A DNA stretch of 20,240 nt from Fidelibacterota bacterium (GTDB lineage Bacteria > Fidelibacterota > Fidelibacteria > Fidelibacterales > Fidelibacteraceae): contig JAOZRH010000001.1 in the NCBI GenBank assembly GCA_029931905.1, positions 139,092-159,331 of the forward strand, read 5' to 3'. The translations under genes were made by a program, and so were the position numbers. Below, piece after piece: positions 14,589 to 20,240 of this stretch; position 1 is the first letter of the stretch; each line of letters opens with the position of its first letter. The notes beneath the pieces were generated by a model. It was given only the letters and a program-made list of their open reading frames with translations. It did no database searches and was not told the DNA's origin.

Positions 14589-14797
14589 TAACGACACTTA
14601 TAATAATTATAATTATATGTATACTATTGAAAAAAATTAATTCTAACTCTAATAGTAGAATATTTTGTCATTGTTTTAATTGGCATATGCAACCAAAGGC
14701 ATATCGACAGGATAATGGGGTATTTAATGGTGTATGTCCCAGATGTGGATGTAGGGTGTATAGATATAATGGAAATTGGAAATGTGTAACAAAATAA
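14585..14797 (+). CDS. Small membrane protein with zinc-ribbon tail
   Basis: 70 residues, starting four bases before the previous stop ends and itself ending in TAA that overlaps the next ATG. Residues 2-16 are a membrane helix of nearly all Ile/Leu (TTLIIIIIICILL). The rest carries FCHCFNWHM and VCPRCGCRVYRYNGNWKC, the paired Cys pattern of small phage treble-clef or ribbon proteins. The 19086 gene has the same build (TM helix, Cys/His, CxWCG). Probably a membrane-tethered metal-binding adaptor; role unknown. Confidence 0.75.
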   Translation: MITTLIIIIIICILLKKINSNSNSRIFCHCFNWHMQPKAYRQDNGVFNGVCPRCGCRVYRYNGNWKCVTK

Positions 14798-15159
14798 TGC
14801 ATGATCTTGAATATTGGAACTGTTATAATGAAATTGTATCAATCCTACAATTGAATGAAAATGAATCGATCACAATTATTTGTGTAATTTCATTCTATCA
14901 TCATGTTATGGACACTCATATAAACAATTTGTTATCAGTGTTTAAGAATAGAAACTGTACAAATGGTGAATTTAGATTAAAATCTCATGAAATAACCATT
15001 CGGTTAAATGGTGTGATTCAACGTCTTAAATTTATAACAGTAGATCATATTATGGATGGTTATATAAAATGTTATAATGATTATTATTTGGTAAATCTTT
15101 GTTCAAATCCACAAGAATATATTAAAGCACAAAACTTTTTACTTTATAGCTTAAATTGA
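14797..15159 (+). CDS. Unknown 120-residue protein
   Basis: ATG 14797 shares a base with the previous TAA (taATG), a better start than the upstream in-frame TTG 14776 inside the preceding gene. It ends in TGA. The product is mixed alpha/beta with strand segments ESITIICVISFYHHVM and HEITIRLNGVIQRLKFITV. Scattered Cys do not form a pair motif. No signal or membrane helix is clear. Last gene before the terminator at 15313. Confidence 0.7.
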   Translation: MHDLEYWNCYNEIVSILQLNENESITIICVISFYHHVMDTHINNLLSVFKNRNCTNGEFRLKSHEITIRLNGVIQRLKFITVDHIMDGYIKCYNDYYLVNLCSNPQEYIKAQNFLLYSLN

Positions 15160-15312
15160 TAATATATATCCATATAGAATGGAACATAAAGGCATATTCA
15201 ATTTTTGTAAAGTTTCTTAAGATCAAAAATGTAGATTGTCATTATCAACTTTAGTTAGAGATTTTCTGATAGAGGGGACAGCAATTATTAAATTAATTTT
15301 TACTTGACATAT
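15160..15312 (+). other. Gene-poor stretch before a terminator
   Basis: No convincing gene. A 20-codon frame starts at ATG 15229, contains TAG at 15232 and again within it, and ends in TAA; it has no ribosome site. A 13-codon frame starts at ATG 15179. I treat both as unsupported. The stretch is AT-rich and leads into the terminator. Confidence 0.5.
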
Positions 15313-15332
15313 AAAGTTATTTAGTGTAAGTT
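15304..15332 (+). promoter_or_regulatory. Putative promoter overlapping a terminator hairpin
   Basis: TTGACA (15304-15309), 17 bases, TAAGTT (15327-15332). The -10 falls inside the hairpin 15313-15351, so transcription starting here would not contain the full stem and could escape, while transcripts from upstream would be stopped. Promoter reading is tentative. Confidence 0.35.
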
Positions 15333-15356
15333 AATTACATTAAATAACTTTTTTTT
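15313..15356 (+). terminator. Strong rho-independent terminator
   Basis: AAAGTTATTTAGTGTAA (15313-15329) pairs with TTACATTAAATAACTTT (15335-15351) over 17 bp with one G-T wobble, loop GTTAA, then an uninterrupted T-run to 15356. It ends the 13105-15159 transcription unit. Confidence 0.85.
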
Positions 15357-15457
15357 ATGTAATTTAAAGTTGGATGTGAAAAATATAATAACAATCGAAA
15401 TGCCAATAGTCACAATATCAAAGAAATGTGCATAAATCTAAATAAGGAATAATGTTA

Positions 15458-15664
15458 ATGTCAAATGATACAATATTATATGCAAAATTGATTAATGGTA
15501 AAGTTGTGCAGTTTGATATGCAATCTAATATCAGACATCCTATTAATTGTGATATGTCAAAGTTTATATATCTTGGTACTGGTATAGAGTATTCGTGTAA
15601 TGGATTTATCTCTCAGGGCAAATCACGTAAATATTTTTTCATTAGAAAATATAGGGACAAATGA
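15458..15664 (+). CDS. Unknown 68-residue protein
   Basis: ATG 15458 sits nine bases after AAGGA (15444-15448); ATG 15452 is only three bases away, so 15458 is preferred. It ends in TGA. The sequence is beta-like (TILYAKLINGKVVQFDMQSN) with two Cys not forming a pair motif and a basic C-terminus (GKSRKYFFIRKYRDK). A 17-codon frame begins at ATG 15661 overlapping this stop and ends at 15713. Function unknown. Confidence 0.65.
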   Translation: MSNDTILYAKLINGKVVQFDMQSNIRHPINCDMSKFIYLGTGIEYSCNGFISQGKSRKYFFIRKYRDK

Positions 15665-15768
15665 AATTATTGATCAATATTAACCTTGATAATGGTTGTG
15701 GATATGTATAGTAAACAAAATAGAATTCATTAATTAATTTTTCTAATGTATAAAATTGGTATAATATT

Positions 15769-16080
15769 ATGATAATTATTAACAAATTTGATGACACAAC
15801 TGAATTAACATCTAAACAAATTGCATACAAACATATTATGTTTGATATTGGATTAATTATCACCACAAATCGCGGTAATATTAATGGTGGTATGGGATAG
15901 TATCAAAAAAGTAAAGACCTTGAACATAAATTCATACTATTAAAAGATAATAAACCAATCTGTGAGTATTATGATTGTATAGGATAGGGTCATTTAAAAT
16001 ATTTGGATACAATAACAATTGATGTATTAAGACAAATATATGAAAATTTAACAAAGGAGAAATTGGATGAAGACAATTAA
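15769..16080 (+). CDS. Unknown 103-residue protein with two in-frame TAG codons
   Basis: This gene fills an otherwise empty 400-base gap. From ATG 15769 the frame stays open to TAA 16078-16080 if TAG 15898-15900 (codon 44) and 15985-15987 (codon 73) are sense, and it overlaps the macro-domain gene by 14 bases. The protein has normal composition: a helix-strand start (DDTTELTSKQIAYKHIMF), then FILLKDNKPICEYYDCIG and a helical end (TIDVLRQIYENLTKEKLD). No ribosome site is obvious; TATAAT at 15760 is close but would leave almost no leader. The last codons contain the ribosome site AAAGGAG for the macro gene. No family recognised. Confidence 0.7.
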
Positions 16081-16546
16081 AGGTAATCTACTTACACTTG
16101 CACGACAAGGAAAATTTGATGTCATTGTTCATGGATGTAACTGTTTTCACACTTTCGGTGCAGGGATTGCATTACAGATCAAGAAAAAATATCCAGAAGC
16201 ATATATAGCAGATTGTGAAAATACAGTAATTGCAGACTGGACAAAATTAGGAACATATACAGAAATTACTACACAGTTTTTTGTTCCTGAACTTGAAAAG
16301 GAACATGCACTTACGATCATTAATGCATATACACAATATAAATTTTGTAGCGAAGATTCCAGACATGTTGATTATGAAGCAATTGCTAATGTATTTGCAT
16401 TAATCAAGCATAATTTTCCCAGTAAACGAATTGGTTATCCAATGATTGGTGCTGGTCTTGCTGGTGGTAATTGGAAGATCATTGAAATGATTATTAATGA
16501 TGAAATGGTTGGTATGGATCATACATTGGTGGTATATAGTGGGTAA
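16067..16546 (+). CDS. Macro-domain protein (ADP-ribose-type ligand)
   Basis: 159 residues, one macro domain. It starts after AAAGGAG and ends in TAA. Motifs: KTIKGNLLTLA (2-12), FDVIVHGCNCFHTFGAGIA (18-36) with the ligand-binding Asn/Gly-rich loop, then INAYTQY, VDYEAI, and RIGYPMIGAGLAGGNW (122-137) for the diphosphate loop. This is the ALC1/Poa1-like form common in phages, able to bind or hydrolyse ADP-ribose derivatives such as ADP-ribose 1''-phosphate or ADP-ribosyl-Glu. With NAD genes and RNA ligase in the same window it may remove ADP-ribose marks, process tRNA-splicing by-products, or soak up NAD-derived signals; these roles are inferred. Confidence 0.92.
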   Translation: MKTIKGNLLTLARQGKFDVIVHGCNCFHTFGAGIALQIKKKYPEAYIADCENTVIADWTKLGTYTEITTQFFVPELEKEHALTIINAYTQYKFCSEDSRHVDYEAIANVFALIKHNFPSKRIGYPMIGAGLAGGNWKIIEMIINDEMVGMDHTLVVYSG

Positions 16547-16614
16547 CTCACATATGTGGTTCAAGAAATATGAAATATTTGAGAACATTTTTAAACTAAT
16601 AGGAAACTAATACA

Positions 16615-16983
16615 ATGAATTACCGAATAACTGCATTTCAAATTAAAATATTGACGTGGATCGTGGATAGAATCATCAAATATTATAGTATATTGATTGA
16701 TGCTGTCAGAAAACAATTCTCAGAAGATAATAAACCATCATTAGATAGTTTTTTAACAGAGTGTCATGAAAATGCATTAGAGATTAATGAAGAAAGAAGA
16801 CTATATTCATTTCATGACAAAATTAAATATGTACAACTTCGACCCAATGATATTATTAAAGCCGGTGCCATGCATAGTATTGATTTTGGATTAATGATGC
16901 CAATATTTAATGAAGAAACAATTGGACAAACACCGTCAGAATTTTCAAAAGAACGAACATTTTTTAATAGGGTATATGAATAA
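16615..16983 (+). CDS. Unknown 122-residue protein
   Basis: ATG 16615 follows AGGAAA (16601-16606); its TAA overlaps the next ATG (taATG). An 18-codon frame (ATG 16554) fills the gap before it. The N-terminal 30 residues form an amphipathic or weakly hydrophobic helix (ILTWIVDRIIKYYSILIDAV), then a soluble region with FDKI, LRPNDIIKAGAMHSIDFGL. No Cys, no known motif. Coupled to the next gene, so probably functionally linked to it. Confidence 0.72.
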   Translation: MNYRITAFQIKILTWIVDRIIKYYSILIDAVRKQFSEDNKPSLDSFLTECHENALEINEERRLYSFHDKIKYVQLRPNDIIKAGAMHSIDFGLMMPIFNEETIGQTPSEFSKERTFFNRVYE

Positions 16984-17501
16984 TGAAAGCAGAAGAATTT
17001 TTAAGAGAATTTAAAAAACGATGTAGAGAAGATGTTGATAATATTACATCGGTCTATTATCCAGATGCTGCACTATATAGAATATTAGATCATGATATCG
17101 ATGCATGGTTTGAATTATTCGAAACGCTTTCGCCATCTGCATTTCATGCTGTACTTAGACAAAATGAATTATTTGATCATCCAGATATTGATATGGCAGT
17201 ATGGCATTTGATAGGTTGTTCAAAATACTTTTGGCAAATTGTTAAAGAATTTGAACATAATATTGAAGACGATAGTGATTATGAAGCAGATATGTCAGTT
17301 GCTTCCATTATTGGATATGGTAGAATCACATCAGGTGGAACCATTCATGCACTTAAAGATAATGGTAAAACATTCTGTGATACAAATGCTACATCAAATT
17401 ATGAATTGATAGATGATGTATATACACCAATATACAATACTGATATCATTTCGTGTAAACGTTGTATTAAATTGTTGAATGATAAAGGGGTTGGTCAGTA
17501 A
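16983..17501 (+). CDS. Unknown 172-residue acidic protein
   Basis: The start overlaps the previous stop; AGGG lies upstream; ends in TAA. It has a helical N-terminus (KAEEFLREFKKRCREDVDN) and helices AWFELFETLSPSAFHAVL and DMAVWHLIGCSKYFWQIV. The C-terminal third (GYGRITSGGTIHALKDNGKTFCDTN...) ends with CKRCIKLL, a lone CxxC with another Cys earlier, which might hold a metal. Very acidic overall. No family recognised. Confidence 0.72.
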   Translation: MKAEEFLREFKKRCREDVDNITSVYYPDAALYRILDHDIDAWFELFETLSPSAFHAVLRQNELFDHPDIDMAVWHLIGCSKYFWQIVKEFEHNIEDDSDYEADMSVASIIGYGRITSGGTIHALKDNGKTFCDTNATSNYELIDDVYTPIYNTDIISCKRCIKLLNDKGVGQ

Positions 17502-17543
17502 TATCACAATTAATTAACTATATAAATTAACTTAGGTAAAAAT

Positions 17544-18032
17544 ATGTCATTGAAAACACATACTCAAGAATGGTTTGATTTCGTAATATCAAATTTTAAA
17601 ACCCATGAATTTCCAGAAGATCCTATTAAATACTCAGATCCACATGCATTAATATGTTTACAGAATCTTAGAATTGATATAGGATCACCAATATCACCAT
17701 CACTTGCACCGGGTGGACTTGCCAGATTTGATGGTAGTAAAAAGTCTTGTCATTACGTTGACCTTGAACAAGATGAACCTAAATATAGTACAGCATTTGA
17801 TTTGTTCTTTAAAGCTGATCCTGCATATGTATTATTTACAATATTACATAACAATTCATTCCGTGGTATAGGTATCTATTTTGATACCCATAATAATAAA
17901 GGAAAAAAACAAGTTATGTTCCATGTAGATACCAGAATTAAACGTGCTACTTGGTGTCGTATTGATGGCAAATATTTCTATGTAAGATCAAATAATAATA
18001 CACTTAAAAAAATATTTAAATTATTGGGTTAA
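17544..18032 (+). CDS. M15-like peptidase (putative endolysin or cell-wall peptidase)
   Basis: 162 residues, start after TTAGGT, stop TAA. The arrangement of metal ligands follows the M15 (VanY/D-Ala-D-Ala, T5-endolysin) fold: His70 in KKSCHYV and Asp86 in TAFDLFF, matching SxHxxGxAxD with a longer spacer, and His127/Asp129 in FHVDTR matching HxD. The early LRIDIGSPISPSLAPGG also fits the family's strand before the first His. It would cut peptide cross-links in peptidoglycan. No signal peptide is present, so release would need a holin elsewhere or packaging in the virion. The wider-than-usual His-Asp spacing keeps this call moderate. Confidence 0.6.
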   Translation: MSLKTHTQEWFDFVISNFKTHEFPEDPIKYSDPHALICLQNLRIDIGSPISPSLAPGGLARFDGSKKSCHYVDLEQDEPKYSTAFDLFFKADPAYVLFTILHNNSFRGIGIYFDTHNNKGKKQVMFHVDTRIKRATWCRIDGKYFYVRSNNNTLKKIFKLLG

Positions 18033-18036
18033 TTAT

Positions 18037-18225
18037 ATGAAAACTACATTAATATCATTACCTATAAGTTCGAAAAAGATAACAATGGCTGAACTAAAAG
18101 TAGTATGCCCTGAGTGTGGAAGTGAAAACGTTGCACAGTATAGAACCATGGAAGGTCCAATGTGGTGCACTGATTGTAAATTTCGGGTTGATGACAAGAC
18201 AAAAGACAATCCATTTTATTCTTGA
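18037..18225 (+). CDS. Small zinc-ribbon protein
   Basis: 62 residues from ATG 18037, or 46 from ATG 18085, which gives a cleaner start to the ribbon; ends in TGA. CPECGSE and CTDCKFR form a CxxC..CxxC ribbon that recalls phage and archaeal rubredoxin-like knuckles. There is nothing else in the protein. Probably nucleic-acid or protein binding. It opens a run of four ribbon proteins. Confidence 0.65.
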   Translation: MKTTLISLPISSKKITMAELKVVCPECGSENVAQYRTMEGPMWCTDCKFRVDDKTKDNPFYS

Positions 18226-18248
18226 CAATTAGTTAAGATTAGTATAAT
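18222..18248 (+). promoter_or_regulatory. Putative promoter before the ribbon gene cluster
   Basis: TTGACA (18222-18227) and TATAAT (18243-18248) are both consensus, but the spacer is 15 bases, shorter than the optimal 17. It starts inside the end of the preceding gene and lies 29 bases before ATG 18277. Likely real despite the spacing. Confidence 0.5.
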
Positions 18249-18276
18249 TTAAACTTTAATTTAATAAGAGTATTTA

Positions 18277-18459
18277 ATGATCAAAATCTGTAATAAATGT
18301 AAACAACCAATGAAACAGCATGTCCGTGGATTTAAAATGCAATATATATGTAAATGTGGCGAAATAACGGATGCCATATCTATTAAACGTCTTGGTATTA
18401 AAAAAACTACCCCTATCATTATGGTAGGTAGGGGAACTGGAAGATCAAGGATCTGTTAA
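18277..18459 (+). CDS. Small zinc-ribbon protein
   Basis: 60 residues after AAGAG; TAA overlaps the next ATG. CNKCKQPM and ICKCGE supply a CxxC plus CxC pair, then a basic tail ending GRGTGRSRIC. Small, basic, with ribbon ligands, so nucleic-acid binding is plausible. Unknown family. Confidence 0.65.
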   Translation: MIKICNKCKQPMKQHVRGFKMQYICKCGEITDAISIKRLGIKKTTPIIMVGRGTGRSRIC

Positions 18460-18719
18460 TGCAAATGACATTACAAGAAATAATGGACACTACCACTAAT
18501 TGGAACAAATTCTGTGATATGAAGGGCTTTGATGTATATGCAGTGAATGAGGGTAATGGGCACGTAACCGTTAAATTAGACCTATATGAAGCTCATATAT
18601 TAGGTATTATTACACTACGTAGATACCAAGCAGATAAATATTCAAAAAAATGTCCATATTGCCATGAATCCATTCCTAAACTTGCAAAAACTTGTTATGT
18701 TTGTAAAAGAATTTATTAA
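18459..18719 (+). CDS. Protein with C-terminal zinc ribbon
   Basis: 86 residues; the start shares a base with the previous stop (ATG 18465 is an alternative). The N-terminal 60 residues are helix and strand (MTLQEIMDTTTNWNKFCDM, GHVTVKLDLYEAHIL). The C-terminus KCPYCHESIPKLAKTCYVC is a complete CxxC..CxxC zinc ribbon of the zinc-ribbon/DZANK type. Likely adaptor or nucleic-acid binding. Function not known. Confidence 0.72.
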   Translation: MQMTLQEIMDTTTNWNKFCDMKGFDVYAVNEGNGHVTVKLDLYEAHILGIITLRRYQADKYSKKCPYCHESIPKLAKTCYVCKRIY

Positions 18720-18736
18720 AATTGGTAAATAAATCA

Positions 18737-18760
18737 GAATATTAACCCCATAATAAACCC
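18737..18760 (+). repeat. Intergenic 24-base repeat, copy 1
   Basis: GAATATTAACCCCATAATAAACCC here is matched at 20058-20081 with two single-base shifts. Both copies lie in gene-free gaps directly after ribbon or small genes. Possible shared control site. Confidence 0.55.
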
Positions 18761-18805
18761 ACCAACAAAATATTTAAATCAATTTCTAATAAGAAGGAAG
18801 TGCAA

Positions 18806-19066
18806 ATGGATGATAATGTTTATACCAATGACATTTATGTTGTATATTATTATGAACTCACATGCTCTGGTAAAAAATTGGCAAAAACTTTTCCAGTACA
18901 TGCGCAATCTATACAAATTGCAGAAGAAATATTTGATATGTGGATCAAACAACAAGAACAATTTAAAGGACCAATCATATCATGGATCAGTGCAACACAT
19001 AAATTGTTGCATGGTGAAGGCTATAATATGTGCTATAAAAGAAAATTTATGAAATCAACTATATAA
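18806..19066 (+). CDS. Unknown 86-residue protein
   Basis: ATG 18806 sits six bases after GAAGGAAG; a GTG at 18800 lies inside that site and is rejected. It ends in TAA. The product is helical with MDDNVYTNDIYVVYYYEL and AEEIFDMWIKQQEQF; residues around HAQSIQIAEEIF are amphipathic. Cys are isolated. Function not known. Confidence 0.68.
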   Translation: MDDNVYTNDIYVVYYYELTCSGKKLAKTFPVHAQSIQIAEEIFDMWIKQQEQFKGPIISWISATHKLLHGEGYNMCYKRKFMKSTI

Positions 19067-19085
19067 TTCAAGGAGATGAAAACAA

Positions 19086-19313
19086 ATGATTGACATTAGC
19101 TTAATAATTCTAACCATAACATTGATACTATTCCTATTATCACCCAAAATATTCCGTAACCATAAATGGTATCGTTATATTGCATGTTATAAACTGGGAT
19201 GGCATTCATATCCCACATTTGATTTAACAGAGCATGATGGCTGTTCCCAACACGCTAAATGTAAATGGTGTGGATATAAAGGAATGATAGATAGCCAAGG
19301 AAATTTATTTTGA
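19086..19313 (+). CDS. Small membrane protein with zinc-ribbon tail
   Basis: 75 residues, start after AAGGAG, stop TGA. Residues 3-19 are a membrane helix (DISLIILTITLILFLL). The rest has ACYKLGWHSYP and CSQHAKCKWCGYKGMIDS, resembling the 14585 protein in layout, and the small phage proteins of the GWH/CkrCG type. The two probably belong to one family of membrane-tethered metal-binding proteins. Confidence 0.72.
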   Translation: MIDISLIILTITLILFLLSPKIFRNHKWYRYIACYKLGWHSYPTFDLTEHDGCSQHAKCKWCGYKGMIDSQGNLF

Positions 19314-19326
19314 TAAGGAAAGTATA

Positions 19327-19572
19327 ATGGTACGTAAAAAACAAATTGTAAAATGTAATACAATATTCCCATTATTATTCTGGTATCCCTGTTGTCAATG
19401 TGGACAAGAATTCAGAAGAGAAACTGGATATGTCACAATCACCGGACCATATTATAATGGAAAAGGTAAATATAAATACATTTGTAATACATGTTGTAAT
19501 GGAAGTCGTGATATAGCTTATCAAATATTTAAAAAAATAGATAAAGGACAAAGTAATGAACATAGCAATTAA
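19327..19572 (+). CDS. Small zinc-finger-like protein
   Basis: 81 residues after AAGGAA, stop TAA. CCQCGQEF and CNTCCNG give a two-knuckle Cys pattern across a beta-turn; the N-terminus is basic and hydrophobic (NTIFPLLFWYPCC). Its end overlaps the next gene by 17 bases. No family named. Confidence 0.7.
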   Translation: MVRKKQIVKCNTIFPLLFWYPCCQCGQEFRRETGYVTITGPYYNGKGKYKYICNTCCNGSRDIAYQIFKKIDKGQSNEHSN

Positions 19573-19798
19573 AGTATCAAACCTTCGTGCAAAAGTGAAA
19601 GACTTAAGAAGCATTGATAAATTACCAAAAAGTACATTGGATCTTGTATTAATGGGCATTGAAGCAGAATTATCAGATATTCAACAAGACATTAATAGAA
19701 TGGATGAAGGATTTAAAGATGTTCATAAAAAAATAGAGAAAACTCCAATTGGATCAGGTAAAGATCGTGTTTATGGACAACCAAAAGACAAAGACTAA
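19556..19798 (+). CDS. Unknown 80-residue coiled-coil protein
   Basis: ATG 19556 follows AAAGGA (19542-19547), overlapping the previous gene. It is almost wholly helical (LRAKVKDLRSIDKLPKSTLD, IEAELSDIQQDINRMDEGF) with heptad-like hydrophobic spacing, then a disordered charged tail (GSGKDRVYGQPKDKD). It could dimerise as a short coiled coil. Ends in TAA. Confidence 0.68.
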   Translation: MNIAIKVSNLRAKVKDLRSIDKLPKSTLDLVLMGIEAELSDIQQDINRMDEGFKDVHKKIEKTPIGSGKDRVYGQPKDKD

Positions 19799-19825
19799 AA
19801 CATATTTAACAAAGGCATTTAACAG

Positions 19826-20059
19826 ATGATGAAGAAACCAAAGAAATGCTGTGACATGGGCACATATGAATGCCAAATACCTATGCCAATTAACGGTAGA
19901 ATCCACGAAATTGATTATTGTATAGCTGATATAGTCGCAGCGCTCAATGCAGCTAATTTGACCACTATAGCATCTTGCTGTGGACATGGTATTCAACCAG
20001 CTATTATAAGTTTAACAGATGGACGTGAACTAACATTTAATATAACTGTTTCAAATTGA
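19826..20059 (+). CDS. Conserved-looking small phage protein with Cys-Cys-Gly-His motif
   Basis: 77 residues from ATG 19826 (ATG 19829 also possible), about ten bases after AAAGG, ending in TGA. Motifs: KKCCDMGTYECQIPMPINGR, IDYCIADIVAALNAANL and IASCCGHGIQPAIISLTDGR. The paired Cys, the CCGH and the intervening helix look like a metal or redox site and recall an uncharacterised family I have seen in many phages. I have no function for it. The gene-free tail of the window follows. Confidence 0.7.
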   Translation: MMKKPKKCCDMGTYECQIPMPINGRIHEIDYCIADIVAALNAANLTTIASCCGHGIQPAIISLTDGRELTFNITVSN

Positions 20060-20081
20060 ATATTAACCCATAATAAAACCC
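20058..20081 (+). repeat. Intergenic 24-base repeat, copy 2
   Basis: GAATATTAACCCATAATAAAACCC matches 18737-18760 apart from one C and one A shift. It overlaps the stop of the 19826 gene. No other gene is visible in 20060-20240; the stretch is AT-rich with no clear promoter. Confidence 0.55.
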
Positions 20082-20199
20082 TATATTAAGAAAATAATTT
20101 TGCAACTAAATTCATAAATAATTACATTGAGTCGAATACAAGTTAAACTACTTTAAGAAATGATAAATATTAAGTAATAAACATTTTGTTTGCTCACAT

Positions 20200-20233
20200 A
20201 TAAGAACTGGTAAAGTATAAGAACTGGTAAAGT
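20200..20233 (+). repeat. 17-base tandem repeat at the right edge
   Basis: ATAAGAACTGGTAAAGT (20200-20216) is repeated exactly at 20217-20233. The array may continue past the window. Possible binding-site iterons or a simple duplication. Confidence 0.8.
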
Positions 20234-20240
20234 ATTTGTA

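Noticed and set aside
15229..15300. 20-codon frame with two TAG codons
   Set aside because: No ribosome site, and TAG as its second codon gives no support.
15760..15765. TATAAT before the 15769 gene as its promoter
   Set aside because: Only four bases before the start codon, with no -35; it would leave almost no leader.
16554..16610. 18-codon frame between the macro gene and the 16615 gene
   Set aside because: No clear ribosome site and too short to judge.

Overview
The window looks like part of a large, AT-rich tailed-phage genome. Evidence: tightly packed, mostly same-strand genes with frequent 1-14 base overlaps (taATG and ATGA junctions), many tiny unrecognised ORFs, a T4-type RNA ligase, a membrane-anchored lytic transglycosylase, an M15-like peptidase, a repetitive structural-type protein at the left edge, and a block of NAD metabolism genes of the kind carried by KVP40-like and other large phages. 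I see no tRNA, rRNA, transposase or CRISPR array. The host cannot be read from this window.

Most important reading decision: TAG does not behave as a stop here. Of 38 coding regions I support, 29 end in TAA, 9 in TGA and none in TAG. Reading through in-frame TAG joins fragments into sensible proteins (9692-10486, 11066-11779, 11820-12272, 15769-16080, and small 8916-9005). The clearest cases are a TM-sensor-TM protein whose two membrane helices lie at or beyond TAGs, and a PAS domain with a TAG inside its first conserved segment. I infer amber reassignment or efficient suppression, probably to Gln; the amino acid is not provable here.

Layout. 1-295: end of a protein with a 51-residue repeat. 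377-811: HD-like small protein. 884-6479: NAD(P) module, with NMN adenylyltransferase carrying a degenerate Nudix-like C-terminus, nicotinamide phosphoribosyltransferase (then a terminator), a small membrane protein, an intact Nudix hydrolase, an unknown, NAD kinase and PRPP synthetase. 6487-6837: the only minus-strand gene, an MscS-like membrane protein, divergent from an RNA ligase (6929-8026) across a palindromic promoter. 8053-9623: a GC-rich 50-codon ORF or structured RNA, a lytic transglycosylase, a TAG-containing mini-gene and an unknown. 9692-11779: three overlapping membrane genes (chemoreceptor-like sensor, two-helix membrane protein, PAS protein), visible as whole genes only if TAG is sense. 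11820-12795: two possibly related unknowns. 12814-12995: a frameshifted remnant with a strong hairpin. 13105-14046: RlmN-like radical SAM protein. 14124-15159 and 15458-16080: small unknowns separated by a strong terminator. 16067-16546: macro-domain protein. 16615-20059: small genes rich in zinc-ribbon CxxC motifs, plus an M15-like peptidase.

Together, nicotinamide plus PRPP (Prs) gives NMN (NAMPT), then NAD+ (NMNAT), then NADP+ (NAD kinase). Nudix and macro proteins may handle ADP-ribose-type breakdown products. This fits phage rebuilding of NAD(P) during infection, including against NAD-depleting defences; RNA ligase would suit repair of RNA cut by anticodon nucleases. The defence reading is inference.
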